Shown piece after piece: positions 41,168 through 49,817 of a stretch of 64,000 nucleotides of DNA (position 1 is the stretch's first letter; the number at the start of each line of letters is the position of its first letter). Both the position numbers and the translations under genes were made by a program. This stretch comes from DASUPK01 sp963747425 (GTDB lineage Bacteria; Actinomycetota; Thermoleophilia; Solirubrobacterales; 70-9). The notes under the pieces were generated by a model. The model was not told the DNA's origin, made no database searches, and saw only the letters and a program-made list of their open reading frames with translations. Location of the stretch: the NCBI GenBank assembly GCA_963747425.1, contig CAVVFJ010000001.1:62001-126000 (forward strand). The letters run 5' to 3'.

Positions 41168-42654
41168 CCAACGTCATCAACATCGTCCTCGTCGCGATGG
41201 TCCTGAGCGGGGCCACCGTCCTGGTGGTCGGCTGCTACCAGTTCTTCCTCGCCGGGCTCCACATCTGGCGCCGTCCGTACATCCGGGTCTCGGAGCTCTA
41301 TCCGAGGGTCGCCGTGGTCATTCCCGGCTGGAACGAGGGCGCGGTGCTCGGGCGGACCATCGACTACGTGATGAGGATGCGCTACCCGGAGGAGCAGGTG
41401 CGGGTGTACGTCGTCGATGACGGCAGCACCGACAACACACCGGAGGTGCTCGCGGAGTGCTCCGCCAAGTACGGGGGCCGCGTCATTCATCTGCGGCGCG
41501 AACAGGGCGGGGGTGGCAAGGCCGACGCAATCAACTTCGGGCTCGACAGGATCCGCGAAGACGACTGGTACGAGGCCATCCTGATCATCGACGCCGACGT
41601 GCTGCTCACCCCGACGGCGCTGCGACGGATGAGCCGGCACCTCGGTGATCTCCAGATCGGCGGCGTCACCGCCTACATCAAGGAGGGGACGGCCGATCCC
41701 AACTACGTCAACCGCTTCGTCGCCTTCGAGTACATCACCGCACAGGCGGCCGCCCGGCGCGCACAGAACATGCTCGCCGCGCAGGCGTGCCTCGCCGGGG
41801 GCGCACAGCTGATCCGGAGAGACGCCCTCGAGAAGATCGGCGGGAAGATCCAGACCGGGACGCTCGCCGAGGACACAGTCACCACCTTCCGTCTTCAGCT
41901 GGCGGGCTACGACGTGCGCTTCGAGGGCAATGCGATCGTGCTGGCCGAGGAGCCGAACAGCATCACCGCGCTCTGGAAGCAGCGGATCCGCTGGGCCCGC
42001 GGCAACGTTCAGGTGAGTCGCCTGTATCGCGGCGTCTGGCTGCGGCGGCTGAAGGCGGGGCCCCTGGGCGGGCCGAGCTTTGCGGCGATCTGGTCCTCGG
42101 TCGTCTTCATGCCGGTCTTCATGCTGATGGCCACCGCGGGCCTGCTGACGCTCTTCATCACCGACCGGGAGCTCTCGATCTCGGCATTCACGGCGCTCTG
42201 GGCGCTCACCGGCGGGACGTTCCTGTTCGTGACGCTTTCCTCTCTCGCGATGGATCCCGAGACGGGAAAGCGGTGCTGGCGGGAGGGCTTCCTGTTCCCG
42301 GGCGCGATCAACCTCACCCTGATCATCTTCGGCCTCTTCGGGCCGATCCTCACCAAGGTCTTCGCCCAGCAGCTGATCGACATCGGGCTGGCCGGCGGTC
42401 AGCCCGCGGTCAAGTACCTGCTCCTCTTCGCGGATTGCTGGCTCACTCTGTCCATCCTCGCCGCCTGGCTGCTGAAGAAGCTCGATGAGTGGGGCCGCGT
42501 CCCCTGGCTGGTCGCCCCGCTCCTCTACATCGTCGGCTACGGGCCGCTTCTCTGTGCCTTCACGGTGGCGGGCTACATCGCCGAGCTGCGCGGGCGCGAG
42601 CAGGTCTGGGAGAAGACCGAAAAGGTCGGAGCGGTGAAGGAGCTGGCGACGTGA
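41164..42654 (+). CDS. Processive GT2 membrane glycosyltransferase
   Basis: 496 residues. An N-terminal helix precedes a cytosolic GT2 domain with VVIPGWNEG, VVDDGSTDNT, IIDADVLL, AEDTVTTFRLQ and the processive-synthase motif QRIRW (Q-x2-RW). Five or so C-terminal helices follow (VFMPVFMLMATAGLLTLFI onward). This is the architecture of PgaC, hyaluronan and cellulose synthases, so it likely polymerises and exports a beta-glycan. The deacetylase in the same operon would suit a GlcNAc polymer. No PilZ domain. Confidence 0.92.
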   Translation: MTNVINIVLVAMVLSGATVLVVGCYQFFLAGLHIWRRPYIRVSELYPRVAVVIPGWNEGAVLGRTIDYVMRMRYPEEQVRVYVVDDGSTDNTPEVLAECSAKYGGRVIHLRREQGGGGKADAINFGLDRIREDDWYEAILIIDADVLLTPTALRRMSRHLGDLQIGGVTAYIKEGTADPNYVNRFVAFEYITAQAAARRAQNMLAAQACLAGGAQLIRRDALEKIGGKIQTGTLAEDTVTTFRLQLAGYDVRFEGNAIVLAEEPNSITALWKQRIRWARGNVQVSRLYRGVWLRRLKAGPLGGPSFAAIWSSVVFMPVFMLMATAGLLTLFITDRELSISAFTALWALTGGTFLFVTLSSLAMDPETGKRCWREGFLFPGAINLTLIIFGLFGPILTKVFAQQLIDIGLAGGQPAVKYLLLFADCWLTLSILAAWLLKKLDEWGRVPWLVAPLLYIVGYGPLLCAFTVAGYIAELRGREQVWEKTEKVGAVKELAT

Positions 42655-42998
42655 GGGGGCGGGTCCGCTCCGCGCTGATGCGCCTCCCGGGTGGTGTCGG
42701 ATACCGCGTGGCAGGCGCGCTGCACGTCAAAAAGCCACCGGCTGAGCCGCTCGCACTGGGCACAGCGCCGGCCGATCGCGGCGCCCATCAGAACGGCTCC
42801 GGCACGGGGCCGCTGACCGTCGAGCTCGAGGGGCGAAGCAAGCGCCTCCGCGTGCGCGCCGCCGGGGACATCTGGTCGGATGATTTCCGCGAGGAGCTCG
42901 CCAGGGACCGTCATTTCGAGGCGAGCCTCGCGTGGCGGGAGCTCGTGGTCCTCGTCCTCATCGCGGCCATCCTGGTCGCGCGCAGCGCCTTCGGCTAG
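42651..42998 (+). CDS. Small C-tail-anchored protein ending the glycan operon
   Basis: 115 residues from GTG 42651, overlapping the GT2 stop as GTGA. The N-terminal part is basic, the middle has LTVELEGRSKRLRVRAAGDI, and a single C-terminal hydrophobic helix (ELVVLVLIAAILVARSAFG) would anchor it with the bulk in the cytosol. No known family. By position it may be an accessory subunit of the synthase. Confidence 0.65.
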   Translation: MRGRVRSALMRLPGGVGYRVAGALHVKKPPAEPLALGTAPADRGAHQNGSGTGPLTVELEGRSKRLRVRAAGDIWSDDFREELARDRHFEASLAWRELVVLVLIAAILVARSAFG

Positions 42999-43040
42999 TT
43001 CGGTGGCGGGGCTCGGGGCCGCCGTTCATGGATAAAAGAC

Positions 43041-43213
43041 CGCAGGCCCGGGGGGCGATCCGGACCTGCAGCCGATACCGGGACCCGGGGGAAAATGGGC
43101 CCCAAGTGCTGTGCAACCTCGTCCGGGGTGCCCCCTCCAGGGGCGAGGCATAAGCAAGGTTGCCCGGCCTCCAACGAGGCAAACCTCGATCCGGCGGCGG
43201 TGTTCGTGGCACG
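43041..43213 (+). ncRNA. Candidate structured leader RNA upstream of pdxST
   Basis: The 242-base gap before pdxS folds into several stems. One is GCAGG/CCTGC with inner CCGG/CCGG (43042-43069). GCAACCT/AGGTTGC (43113-43119 with 43157-43163) competes with CCTCG/CGAGG (43117-43121 with 43144-43148). A separate CGAGG-CAAA-CCTCG hairpin lies at 43175-43188, and a GGCGGTG/CACGCC stem ends near 43213. Competing stems suggest a regulatory leader. No known riboswitch or SRP RNA core was recognised. Confidence 0.4.
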
Positions 43214-43240
43214 CCGTGGGTGCTTACTATGGGATTGGCA

Positions 43241-44128
43241 ATGGCCGAGCGAGCCACATTCCGGGTCAAGACGGGCCTCGCCGAGATGCTCAAGGGCGGC
43301 GTGATCATGGACGTCACCAACGCGGACCAGGCGAAGATCGCCGAGGATGCGGGGGCCTGTGCCGTGATGGCGCTGGAGCGGGTTCCCGCCGACATTCGCT
43401 CGCAGGGCGGGGTGGCGCGCATGTCCAATCCCGCCGTGATCAAGGAGATCCAGGAGGCGGTGACGATCCCCGTGATGGCCAAGGCCAGGATCGGCCACTT
43501 CGCAGAGGCTCAGGTGCTCCAGTCCCTCGAGGTCGACTACGTCGACGAGTCCGAGGTGCTCACGCCCGCGGACGAGTCAAACCACATCGACAAGTTCTCC
43601 TTCGAGGTCCCCTTCGTCTGCGGCGCCACCAACCTGGGTGAGGCCCTGAGGCGGATCGGCGAGGGCGCCGCGATGATCCGCTCCAAGGGCGAGGCGGGCA
43701 CAGGAAACATCGTCGAGGCCGTCCGCCACATGCGCGAGATCACGGGCGGCATCAAGGGCCTCTCCTCGCTGCGGAGCGAGCAGCTCGCCGGTGCCGCCAA
43801 GGAGCACCAGGCGCCGCTCGACGTCGTTCAGGACGTCGCCGAGCGCGGCTGGCTTCCCGTGCCGCTCTTCTGCGCCGGTGGCATCGCCACGCCGGCGGAC
43901 GCCGCGCTGATGATGCAGCTGGGGGCCGAGGGCAACTTCGTCGGATCGGGGATCTTCAAGAGCGAGGACCCCGCGCGGCGCGCCCGCGCGATCGTCGAGG
44001 CGACCACGCACTTCGAGGACCCGGAGCGGGTGGCTCAGGCCTCCATGGAGCTCGGCGACGCGATGCCGGGACTCGAGATCGAGGCCCTGGCGGCCGATGG
44101 CGGCCTGCTGCAGGGCCGCGGTGCGTGA
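43241..44128 (+). CDS. pdxS: Pyridoxal 5'-phosphate synthase subunit PdxS
   Basis: Makes PLP from ribose 5-phosphate, glyceraldehyde 3-phosphate and ammonia from PdxT. TIM barrel with GGVIMDVTNADQAKIAEDAG, ERVPADIRSQGGVARM, catalytic lysine in VMAKARIGHF and the phosphate loop FCAGGIATPADAA. 295 residues. ATG 43241 gives the usual N-terminus; ATG 43229 is an alternative. Overlaps pdxT by four bases (GTGA). Confidence 0.96.
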   Translation: MAERATFRVKTGLAEMLKGGVIMDVTNADQAKIAEDAGACAVMALERVPADIRSQGGVARMSNPAVIKEIQEAVTIPVMAKARIGHFAEAQVLQSLEVDYVDESEVLTPADESNHIDKFSFEVPFVCGATNLGEALRRIGEGAAMIRSKGEAGTGNIVEAVRHMREITGGIKGLSSLRSEQLAGAAKEHQAPLDVVQDVAERGWLPVPLFCAGGIATPADAALMMQLGAEGNFVGSGIFKSEDPARRARAIVEATTHFEDPERVAQASMELGDAMPGLEIEALAADGGLLQGRGA

Positions 44129-44715
44129 CCGAGAGTCCGCTTCGCGTCGGGGTGCTTGCCCTGCAGGGCGACTTCGACGCCCATCGCCGGATGCTGGAGT
44201 CCCTCGAGGCTGAGGCGACCGAGGTCCGCACGCCGGATCAGCTCGTCGGCCTCGATGGCCTGGTCATTCCCGGCGGAGAGTCCACCACCATCTCCATGGG
44301 GATGGAGCGGGAAGGGCTCGATCGGGCCATTCTCTCCTTCCACCAAGGCGGCGGCCCGATCCTCGGCAGCTGCGCGGGGATGATCGTCTGCGACCACGAC
44401 CATCTGGGTCTCGCGGACTACGTCTGCCGCCGCAACGCATTCGGCAGGCAGCTGCAGAGCTTCGAGCAGGACCTGCGGGTCGAGGGCCTCGGCGAAGAGC
44501 CGCTGCGCGCCGTCTTCATCCGGGCGCCCTGGGTCGAGTCACACGGCCCGCGCGTCGATGTCCTGGCCGAGGTCGATGGGCACCCGGTTGCAGTCCGCGA
44601 CGGCAACGTTCTCGCTGTCGCATTCCACGCCGAGCTAACCGACGACAGCCGGCTGCACGCCGCGTTCATGGCGATGTGCACCGCGGCCAGGCGCGCGGAG
44701 CGCGCTCATCGTTAG
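44125..44715 (+). CDS. pdxT: Pyridoxal 5'-phosphate synthase glutaminase subunit PdxT
   Basis: Class I glutaminase supplying ammonia to PdxS. Motifs: VGVLALQGDFDAHRRML, IPGGESTTI, nucleophile Cys in GSCAGMI, FIRAPW, and His-x-Glu in AFHAELTDD. 196 residues. GTG start at 44125. Confidence 0.96.
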   Translation: MTESPLRVGVLALQGDFDAHRRMLESLEAEATEVRTPDQLVGLDGLVIPGGESTTISMGMEREGLDRAILSFHQGGGPILGSCAGMIVCDHDHLGLADYVCRRNAFGRQLQSFEQDLRVEGLGEEPLRAVFIRAPWVESHGPRVDVLAEVDGHPVAVRDGNVLAVAFHAELTDDSRLHAAFMAMCTAARRAERAHR

Positions 44716-44727
44716 GTTGTCGGGCTG

Positions 44728-45831
44728 ATGAGGGACCCTCGCGTAACAGCGCTGGCGCAGATCCTCGTTCGCCACTCCACCAAGGTGAGCGACGGCGACG
44801 TCTGCACGATCGAAGGGGAGTCGGCCGCCGAGCCCCTGCTCCAGGCGGTCTACGAGGAGGTCCTGCGGGCTGGGGGCAATCCGATCGTGAACATGGCGCT
44901 GGAGGGTCAGTCGGCCGCCTACTTCGAGCACGCCTCCGACGACCAGCTGCAGTGGATCTCTCCGGTCGCCGAGTGGGCCGTGGAGAACGCCGACGTTCGG
45001 ATCGCGGTGATGGCGAGCCAGAACACGCGGGCGCTCTCCCAGGTCCCGCCCGAGCGCCAGGCGATGCGGCAGGCGGCGACCCAGGCGCTGATGAAGCGGG
45101 CGATGGAGCGGAGCGCCGAAGGGACATACCGCTGGGCGCTGACGCTGTTCCCGACCCATGCCTACGCCTCGGAGGCGGGGATGGGTCTGAGCGCCTACGA
45201 GGACTTCTACTACGGCGCCTGCCTGGCCACCGATGACGACCCGGTCGGCGCGTGGGCTCGGACGTCCGAGGAGACGAAGCGCCTGGCGGACTGGATTCAG
45301 GGCCGCTCCGAGGTCCACGTCACCGGAGACGGCACGGACCTGCGGCTCGGTATTGAGGACCGGACCTTCATCGCCGCCGACGGCAAGCACAACATGCCCG
45401 ACGGCGAGTTCTTCACCGGCCCCGTCGAGGACTCCGCCGAGGGCGAGATCACGTTCCACCTCCCGGCGAGCTATGCAGGCCGTGAGGTTGCGGGCGTGCG
45501 TTTTCGGTTCGAGGGCGGCAAGGTCGTCGACGCCAGCGCGGAGAAGGGCGAGGAGTTCCTGATCGAGATGCTCGACACCGACGATGGCGCCCGGCGGCTC
45601 GGCGAGCTCGGGATCGGGACGAACTACGGCATCACCGGCGGCACGGGCGAGATCCTGCTCGACGAGAAGATCGGCGGGACGGTCCATCTCGCTGTGGGCC
45701 GCTCATATCCCGAGACCGGCGGCGTGAACGAGTCGGCGATCCACTGGGACATGATCTGCGACCTGCGCAAGGGCGGCCAGATCGAGGTCGACGGCGAGCC
45801 GCTCCAGCGCGACGGAAGCTTCGTCGTATGA
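44728..45831 (+). CDS. Aminopeptidase, M29 family
   Basis: 367 residues of the thermophilic aminopeptidase T/AmpS family, dinuclear metal exopeptidases. Recognised blocks include GGNPIV near the start, DGKHNMPDGEFFTGPVE, LGELGIGTNYGI, LLDEKIGGTVHLAVGRSYPE and SAIHWDMICDL carrying metal ligands. Start 12 bases after pdxT, probably in the same transcript. A hairpin follows the stop directly. Confidence 0.93.
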   Translation: MRDPRVTALAQILVRHSTKVSDGDVCTIEGESAAEPLLQAVYEEVLRAGGNPIVNMALEGQSAAYFEHASDDQLQWISPVAEWAVENADVRIAVMASQNTRALSQVPPERQAMRQAATQALMKRAMERSAEGTYRWALTLFPTHAYASEAGMGLSAYEDFYYGACLATDDDPVGAWARTSEETKRLADWIQGRSEVHVTGDGTDLRLGIEDRTFIAADGKHNMPDGEFFTGPVEDSAEGEITFHLPASYAGREVAGVRFRFEGGKVVDASAEKGEEFLIEMLDTDDGARRLGELGIGTNYGITGGTGEILLDEKIGGTVHLAVGRSYPETGGVNESAIHWDMICDLRKGGQIEVDGEPLQRDGSFVV

Positions 45832-45856
45832 CGCCGCAACCCTCGCAATTGCGGCG
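45832..45856 (+). terminator. Hairpin terminator after aminopeptidase gene
   Basis: CGCCGCAA/TTGCGGCG, a perfect 8-bp stem with 9-base loop starting at the base after the TGA. No U tract. Confidence 0.55.
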
Positions 45857-45927
45857 GGTTCCTAGGGGTGGAAACGGGTAGGCGCTCGGTTGGGGAGAAC
45901 GAGCCCTCCATCAGAAGGAGGGACAGC

Positions 45928-46554
45928 ATGAAAGCAGGCAAGCCGGGGCGACTGGCGCTGATCGCGGCGTTGGTCATGGCCCTGGGTCTCGTCCTGGCGG
46001 CCCCGGCCGCCCAGGCCAGGAAGAAGGTCATCACCAAGACGTTCGAGGTTGGCGTCGGTGCGCGGTCGGGCGGTGTGCCACTCAGCATCCCGGATGGAGG
46101 CGGCGCTGCACAGCAGCTGGTCCGCGACCCGGTCTTCGTCAAGGGCCTCAACAAGCGAGGCAAGATCAAGCACATCGCCGTTGGCGTCCGGATCTCGCAC
46201 CCGTTCGCGAGCGACCTGGAGATCTACCTCGCCACGCCACGGGGCGTCTTCAACCTGTCGCACGACGTTGGCGGCAATGGCAACAGCTATGGCAACGGGT
46301 TCGCCGGCTGCGGGGGTGGCCTGACGATCTTCGACAGCAACACTCCCACATCGATCGGCACGCCCGGCCTGCAGGCCCCGTTCGTCGGGTTCTACGCGCC
46401 GCTGAACAGCTTCAAGCTCCTGAACGGGCTCGGCGGCAAGAAGGCGAACAATGTGGTCTGGTCGCTGCTGGTGATGGACGACAACAACCAGCACGGGACG
46501 GGCACCCTCGACTGCTTCAGGTTGTCGATCACCGAAACCAACCCGAAAAAGTAG
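45928..46554 (+). CDS. Secreted protein with proprotein-convertase P-domain
   Basis: Signal peptide from ATG 45928 (MKAGKPGRLALIAALVMALG, cleavage after AQA), set by AAGGAGGGACAGC upstream. The mature part matches a P-domain: IKHIAVGVRISHPFASDLEI, NLSHDVGGNGNSYGN, WSLLVMDDNNQHGTGTLDCF and LSIT. P-domains usually sit beside subtilisin proteases; here it stands alone. Function unknown. Two cysteines could form a disulfide. Confidence 0.8.
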   Translation: MKAGKPGRLALIAALVMALGLVLAAPAAQARKKVITKTFEVGVGARSGGVPLSIPDGGGAAQQLVRDPVFVKGLNKRGKIKHIAVGVRISHPFASDLEIYLATPRGVFNLSHDVGGNGNSYGNGFAGCGGGLTIFDSNTPTSIGTPGLQAPFVGFYAPLNSFKLLNGLGGKKANNVVWSLLVMDDNNQHGTGTLDCFRLSITETNPKK

Positions 46555-46572
46555 AGGGCGTTCAGCAAGCCT

Positions 46573-46604
46573 GCGAACGGGGCGCCCGCGTGGCGCCCGT
46601 TCGC
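46573..46604 (+). terminator. Hairpin terminator
   Basis: GCGAACGG(G)GCGCC pairs with GGCGCCCGTTCGC, 13 bp with a single bulged G, 18 bases after the P-domain gene and 28 bases before yebC. Confidence 0.7.
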
Positions 46605-46632
46605 CTTCCAGTGGCCTCTTAGAATCGATGCC

Positions 46633-47388
46633 ATGTCGGGTCACTCCAAGTGGTCGTCGATCAAGCACAAGAAGGGCGCCGCCGACGCAAAGCGCGGCAA
46701 GCTCTTCACCAAGCTCGCGCGAGCGATCACGGTCGCCGCTCGGGACGGCGGCGGCAACCTGGAGGCGAACCCCGCGCTCGGCCTCGCTGTGCAGAAGGCA
46801 CGCGACGCGTCGATGCCCAAGGACAACATCCAGCGGGCGATCGACCGTGGAACCGGGGAAGGGGCGGACGCCGCCGCGATCGAGAGCGTCACCTACGAGG
46901 GCTACGGCCCTGGCGGCGCCGCGATCCTGGTCGAGGCGCTGACGGACAACCGCAACCGGACCGGCTCCGAGGTGCGGCACGCCTTCGAGCGGCACGGCGG
47001 CAGCCTCGGCGAGCCGGGCTCGGTGGCCTGGCAATTCGAGAAGCGCGGCGTGATTCTGCTGGACGGCGAGCGCTATGGGGAGGAGGATCTGATGCCCGCG
47101 ATCGACGCCGGCGCCGAGGACGTCACTGAGGATGGCGATCTGCTCAAGGTCGCCACGAGTGCATCGGATCTGGCGGCGGTCCGCTCGGCCCTGGAGTCGT
47201 CGGGCGTGGAGGTTCAGTCCGCCGAGCTTTCGATGGAGCCGAAGAGCACCGTCGAGGTGGGGGAGAGCGACGCGACCGCGCTGCTTCGCCTGATGGACTC
47301 CCTCGAGGAGCACGACGACGTGGACTCCGTGCACGCGAACTTCGACGTGCCCGAAGAGGTTCTGGAGAGGGCCGCCGCGGCCGGCTGA
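46633..47388 (+). CDS. yebC: YebC/PmpR family protein
   Basis: 251 residues, begins MSGHSKWSSIKHKKGAADAK as nearly all YebC proteins do, with the second block VTYEGYGPGGAAILVEALTD. The family was described as transcription regulators and later implicated in translation of polyproline stretches. Upstream of ruvC, its classic neighbour. Confidence 0.95.
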   Translation: MSGHSKWSSIKHKKGAADAKRGKLFTKLARAITVAARDGGGNLEANPALGLAVQKARDASMPKDNIQRAIDRGTGEGADAAAIESVTYEGYGPGGAAILVEALTDNRNRTGSEVRHAFERHGGSLGEPGSVAWQFEKRGVILLDGERYGEEDLMPAIDAGAEDVTEDGDLLKVATSASDLAAVRSALESSGVEVQSAELSMEPKSTVEVGESDATALLRLMDSLEEHDDVDSVHANFDVPEEVLERAAAAG

Positions 47389-47473
47389 GCGAGACCACTT
47401 CTTCCCGGAATCACCGGGATCGTGTTTCCGGGTCGTGGAAGGACATCCGGGGGCGGAGTGAGAATGGAAGTGC

Positions 47474-48025
47474 GTGATCGTCATCGGTATCGATCCGGGT
47501 ACCGCCAACACCGGATTCGGCGTGGTCCGCACGTCCGGTGAGCGGATGGTTGCGCTGGACGGCGGAGTGATCGAGACTCCGTCCGATCTCCAAACCGAGC
47601 AGAGGCTCGCCCGCCTGCACGATTCGCTCGGGGAGCTGATCCGCTGGCACGAGCCCAAGGCGATGGCGCTCGAGGACCTGTTCTTCGGCAAGAACGTCGC
47701 GTCGGCCCTGAGCGTCGGCGAGGCGCGCGGCGTCGCGCTGCTGGCGGCGGCCAATCAGGACGTTCCCTGCTTCGATTACACCCCCCAGGCGGTGAAGAAG
47801 GCCGTCTGCGGATCGGGCTCCGCCGACAAGGGCCAGGTCCAGCGGATGGTCGCCACCCTCCTCGGGTTGCCCGAGCCACCAGTCCCCGACCACGCGGCCG
47901 ACGCCTTCGCCGTGGCGATCTGCCACGCCGGCACCGCCGGAGCCCGCAAGGCCGTTTCCCAGTTCGGGCAGCCTCGGGTGGGGACGACGCCTTCGCTCGC
48001 GACGCGCCACCGGTTGGCCGGTTAA
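47474..48025 (+). CDS. ruvC: Holliday junction resolvase RuvC
   Basis: RNase H-fold nuclease that cuts Holliday junctions. Catalytic acids: Asp7 (VIGIDPGTANTG), Glu67 (ALEDLFFGKN) and Asp pair in DHAADAFAVAICH. 183 residues. GTG start at 47474. ruvA follows after 33 bases. Confidence 0.96.
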   Translation: MIVIGIDPGTANTGFGVVRTSGERMVALDGGVIETPSDLQTEQRLARLHDSLGELIRWHEPKAMALEDLFFGKNVASALSVGEARGVALLAAANQDVPCFDYTPQAVKKAVCGSGSADKGQVQRMVATLLGLPEPPVPDHAADAFAVAICHAGTAGARKAVSQFGQPRVGTTPSLATRHRLAG

Positions 48026-48058
48026 AGGCATCCGGGGGCACGCCCAGAATCCCTAGGC

Positions 48059-48658
48059 ATGATCGCCTCCGTCAGCGGAGAGGTACTCGTTCGCCGTCCC
48101 GACTACGTCGTGATCGACGCCAGCGGCGTCGGCTATCGCCTCGCCGTCTCGTCCGAGACGCTCAAGGCGGTCCCGGCCCGCGGCAAGACTGCCTCGCTGC
48201 ACGCCCATCTGGTGGCGCGGGAGGACTCGCTCAGCCTCTACGGCTTTGCCAGCGAGGAGGAGCGCGACCTCTTCCTGCACCTGATCTCGGTCGGCGGCGT
48301 CGGGCCCAAGGTCGCGATGGCCGTGCTCTCCGGTGGCTCGGTGCGGGAGCTGCTCCGCGCGATCGCGGCGGGAGACGCCAAACGCTTTCAGGCAGTCCCG
48401 GGTGTCGGCAAGCGGACCGCCGAGCGGATCATCGTCGAGCTCCGCGAGAAGGTCGCCGGTGAGATCGAGGGCGACGCCGACGGGGCGGCGCTCGCCCCCG
48501 GCGACGAGGACCCGCGCGCTCTGGCGCGCGAGGGCCTGCTCAATCTCGGCTACACCCCGCCCGAGGCCGAGAAGCTGCTCTCCGCCGCGAAGGGCGAGAG
48601 CCCCGAGGAGATCGTCCAGTCGGCGCTCAGAAGCGCCGCGGGGGCGAAGGCCGCGTGA
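48059..48658 (+). CDS. ruvA: Holliday junction DNA helicase subunit RuvA
   Basis: 199 residues. OB-fold N-domain (MIASVSGEVLVRRPDYVVID), paired helix-hairpin-helix motifs (LISVGGVGPKVAMAVLS and FQAVPGVGKRTAERIIVEL) and a flexible linker to the RuvB-binding domain III (REGLLNLGYTPPEAEKLL). Tetramers bind four-way junctions. Confidence 0.96.
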   Translation: MIASVSGEVLVRRPDYVVIDASGVGYRLAVSSETLKAVPARGKTASLHAHLVAREDSLSLYGFASEEERDLFLHLISVGGVGPKVAMAVLSGGSVRELLRAIAAGDAKRFQAVPGVGKRTAERIIVELREKVAGEIEGDADGAALAPGDEDPRALAREGLLNLGYTPPEAEKLLSAAKGESPEEIVQSALRSAAGAKAA

Positions 48659-48698
48659 TTCGCGTGGCCCCCGGAAGCGAAGCTGAGGAGGCGGAGCG

Positions 48699-49766
48699 TT
48701 GACGGAGCCCGGCAAGGGGATTCGCACTCCCGGGATCGATGACGACGACGTGGAGGTCGTGATCCACGACGCCAGGGCGGTCGGCGCGGACGACGACTTC
48801 GACCGCTCGCTGCGCCCGCCGAAGCTCGAGGACTTCGTCAACCAGGTGCAGGTGACCGAGCAGCTCGGGATCTTCATCGAGGCCGCGCGCCGGAGGGAGG
48901 AGGCGCTCGACCACGTGCTGCTGGCGGGTCCTCCGGGCCTCGGCAAGACGTCGCTCGCCTACATCATCGCGGCGGAGCTCAGCGTGCCGATGGTGCAGAC
49001 GGCCGGCCCCGCGCTGGAGCGCAAGGCCGATATCGCCGCGTTCCTGACCTCGCTCGAGCCCGGCAGCGTCTTCTTCATCGACGAGATCCATCGGCTCGGA
49101 AGGGCGGTGGAGGAGACGCTCTACCCGGCGATGGAGGACCGGCGGCTGCCCGTGGTTCTCGGGCAGGGCGCCGGCGCCCGCACCGTCACCCTCGACCTGC
49201 CGCCGTTCACGCTGATCGGCGCAACCACGAGGACCGGGCTGCTGACGACTCCGCTGCGCGACCGCTTCGGGGTCTGTCACCGCCTGGAGCACTACGACGC
49301 GGCCGACCTGCGCCAGATCGTGATGCGGTCGGCCGGGATCCTCGGCATCGACGTCAGCCCGGAGGGCGCCGAGGAGATCGCCGGCCGGGCCCGCGGCACG
49401 CCCAGGGTCGCGAACCGGTTGCTGCGACGGGTGCGGGACTTCGCCGAGGTCAAGGAGCGGGGCCGCATCGACGTCGATCTCGCCTCGGACGCCCTCGAGC
49501 TGCTGGAGGTCGACCGGGCCGGCCTCGACCGCCACGACCGCCAGCTCCTGGAGATGATGGCGACCAAGTTCGCGGGCGGGCCGGTGGGCCTGTCGACGCT
49601 CGCGGTGGCGATCGGGGAGGAGGCCGACACGATCGAGGACGTCTTCGAGCCATATCTGCTCCAGCAGGGCCTGGTGAAGCGCACTCCGCGGGGCCGCGTC
49701 CTCACCGAGCGGGCCTACGAGCACCTCGGACTGCCGGTTCCGGAGGGCATGGCGAGCCTGTTCTAG
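48699..49766 (+). CDS. ruvB: Holliday junction branch migration ATPase RuvB
   Basis: 355 residues. AAA+ motor with Walker A GPPGLGKTSLAYII, Walker B FFIDEIHRL, sensor GATTRTGLLTTPLRDRFG and a C-terminal winged helix (LVKRTPRGRVLTERAYEHL). Starts at TTG 48699, with GAGGAGGCGGAG upstream. It is 40 bases after ruvA. Confidence 0.96.
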   Translation: MTEPGKGIRTPGIDDDDVEVVIHDARAVGADDDFDRSLRPPKLEDFVNQVQVTEQLGIFIEAARRREEALDHVLLAGPPGLGKTSLAYIIAAELSVPMVQTAGPALERKADIAAFLTSLEPGSVFFIDEIHRLGRAVEETLYPAMEDRRLPVVLGQGAGARTVTLDLPPFTLIGATTRTGLLTTPLRDRFGVCHRLEHYDAADLRQIVMRSAGILGIDVSPEGAEEIAGRARGTPRVANRLLRRVRDFAEVKERGRIDVDLASDALELLEVDRAGLDRHDRQLLEMMATKFAGGPVGLSTLAVAIGEEADTIEDVFEPYLLQQGLVKRTPRGRVLTERAYEHLGLPVPEGMASLF

Positions 49767-49817
49767 GCACGGATTGCCCGTCGGTCAAGCGAGGGCGTCG
49801 GCTAGCCTTGGGCAGGC

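Noticed and set aside
43041..43213. SRP RNA, 6S RNA or a known riboswitch upstream of pdxS
   Set aside because: The GGAAGGAAGCAGCC core of SRP RNA is absent, and I could not match 6S, TPP, cobalamin or c-di-GMP cores.
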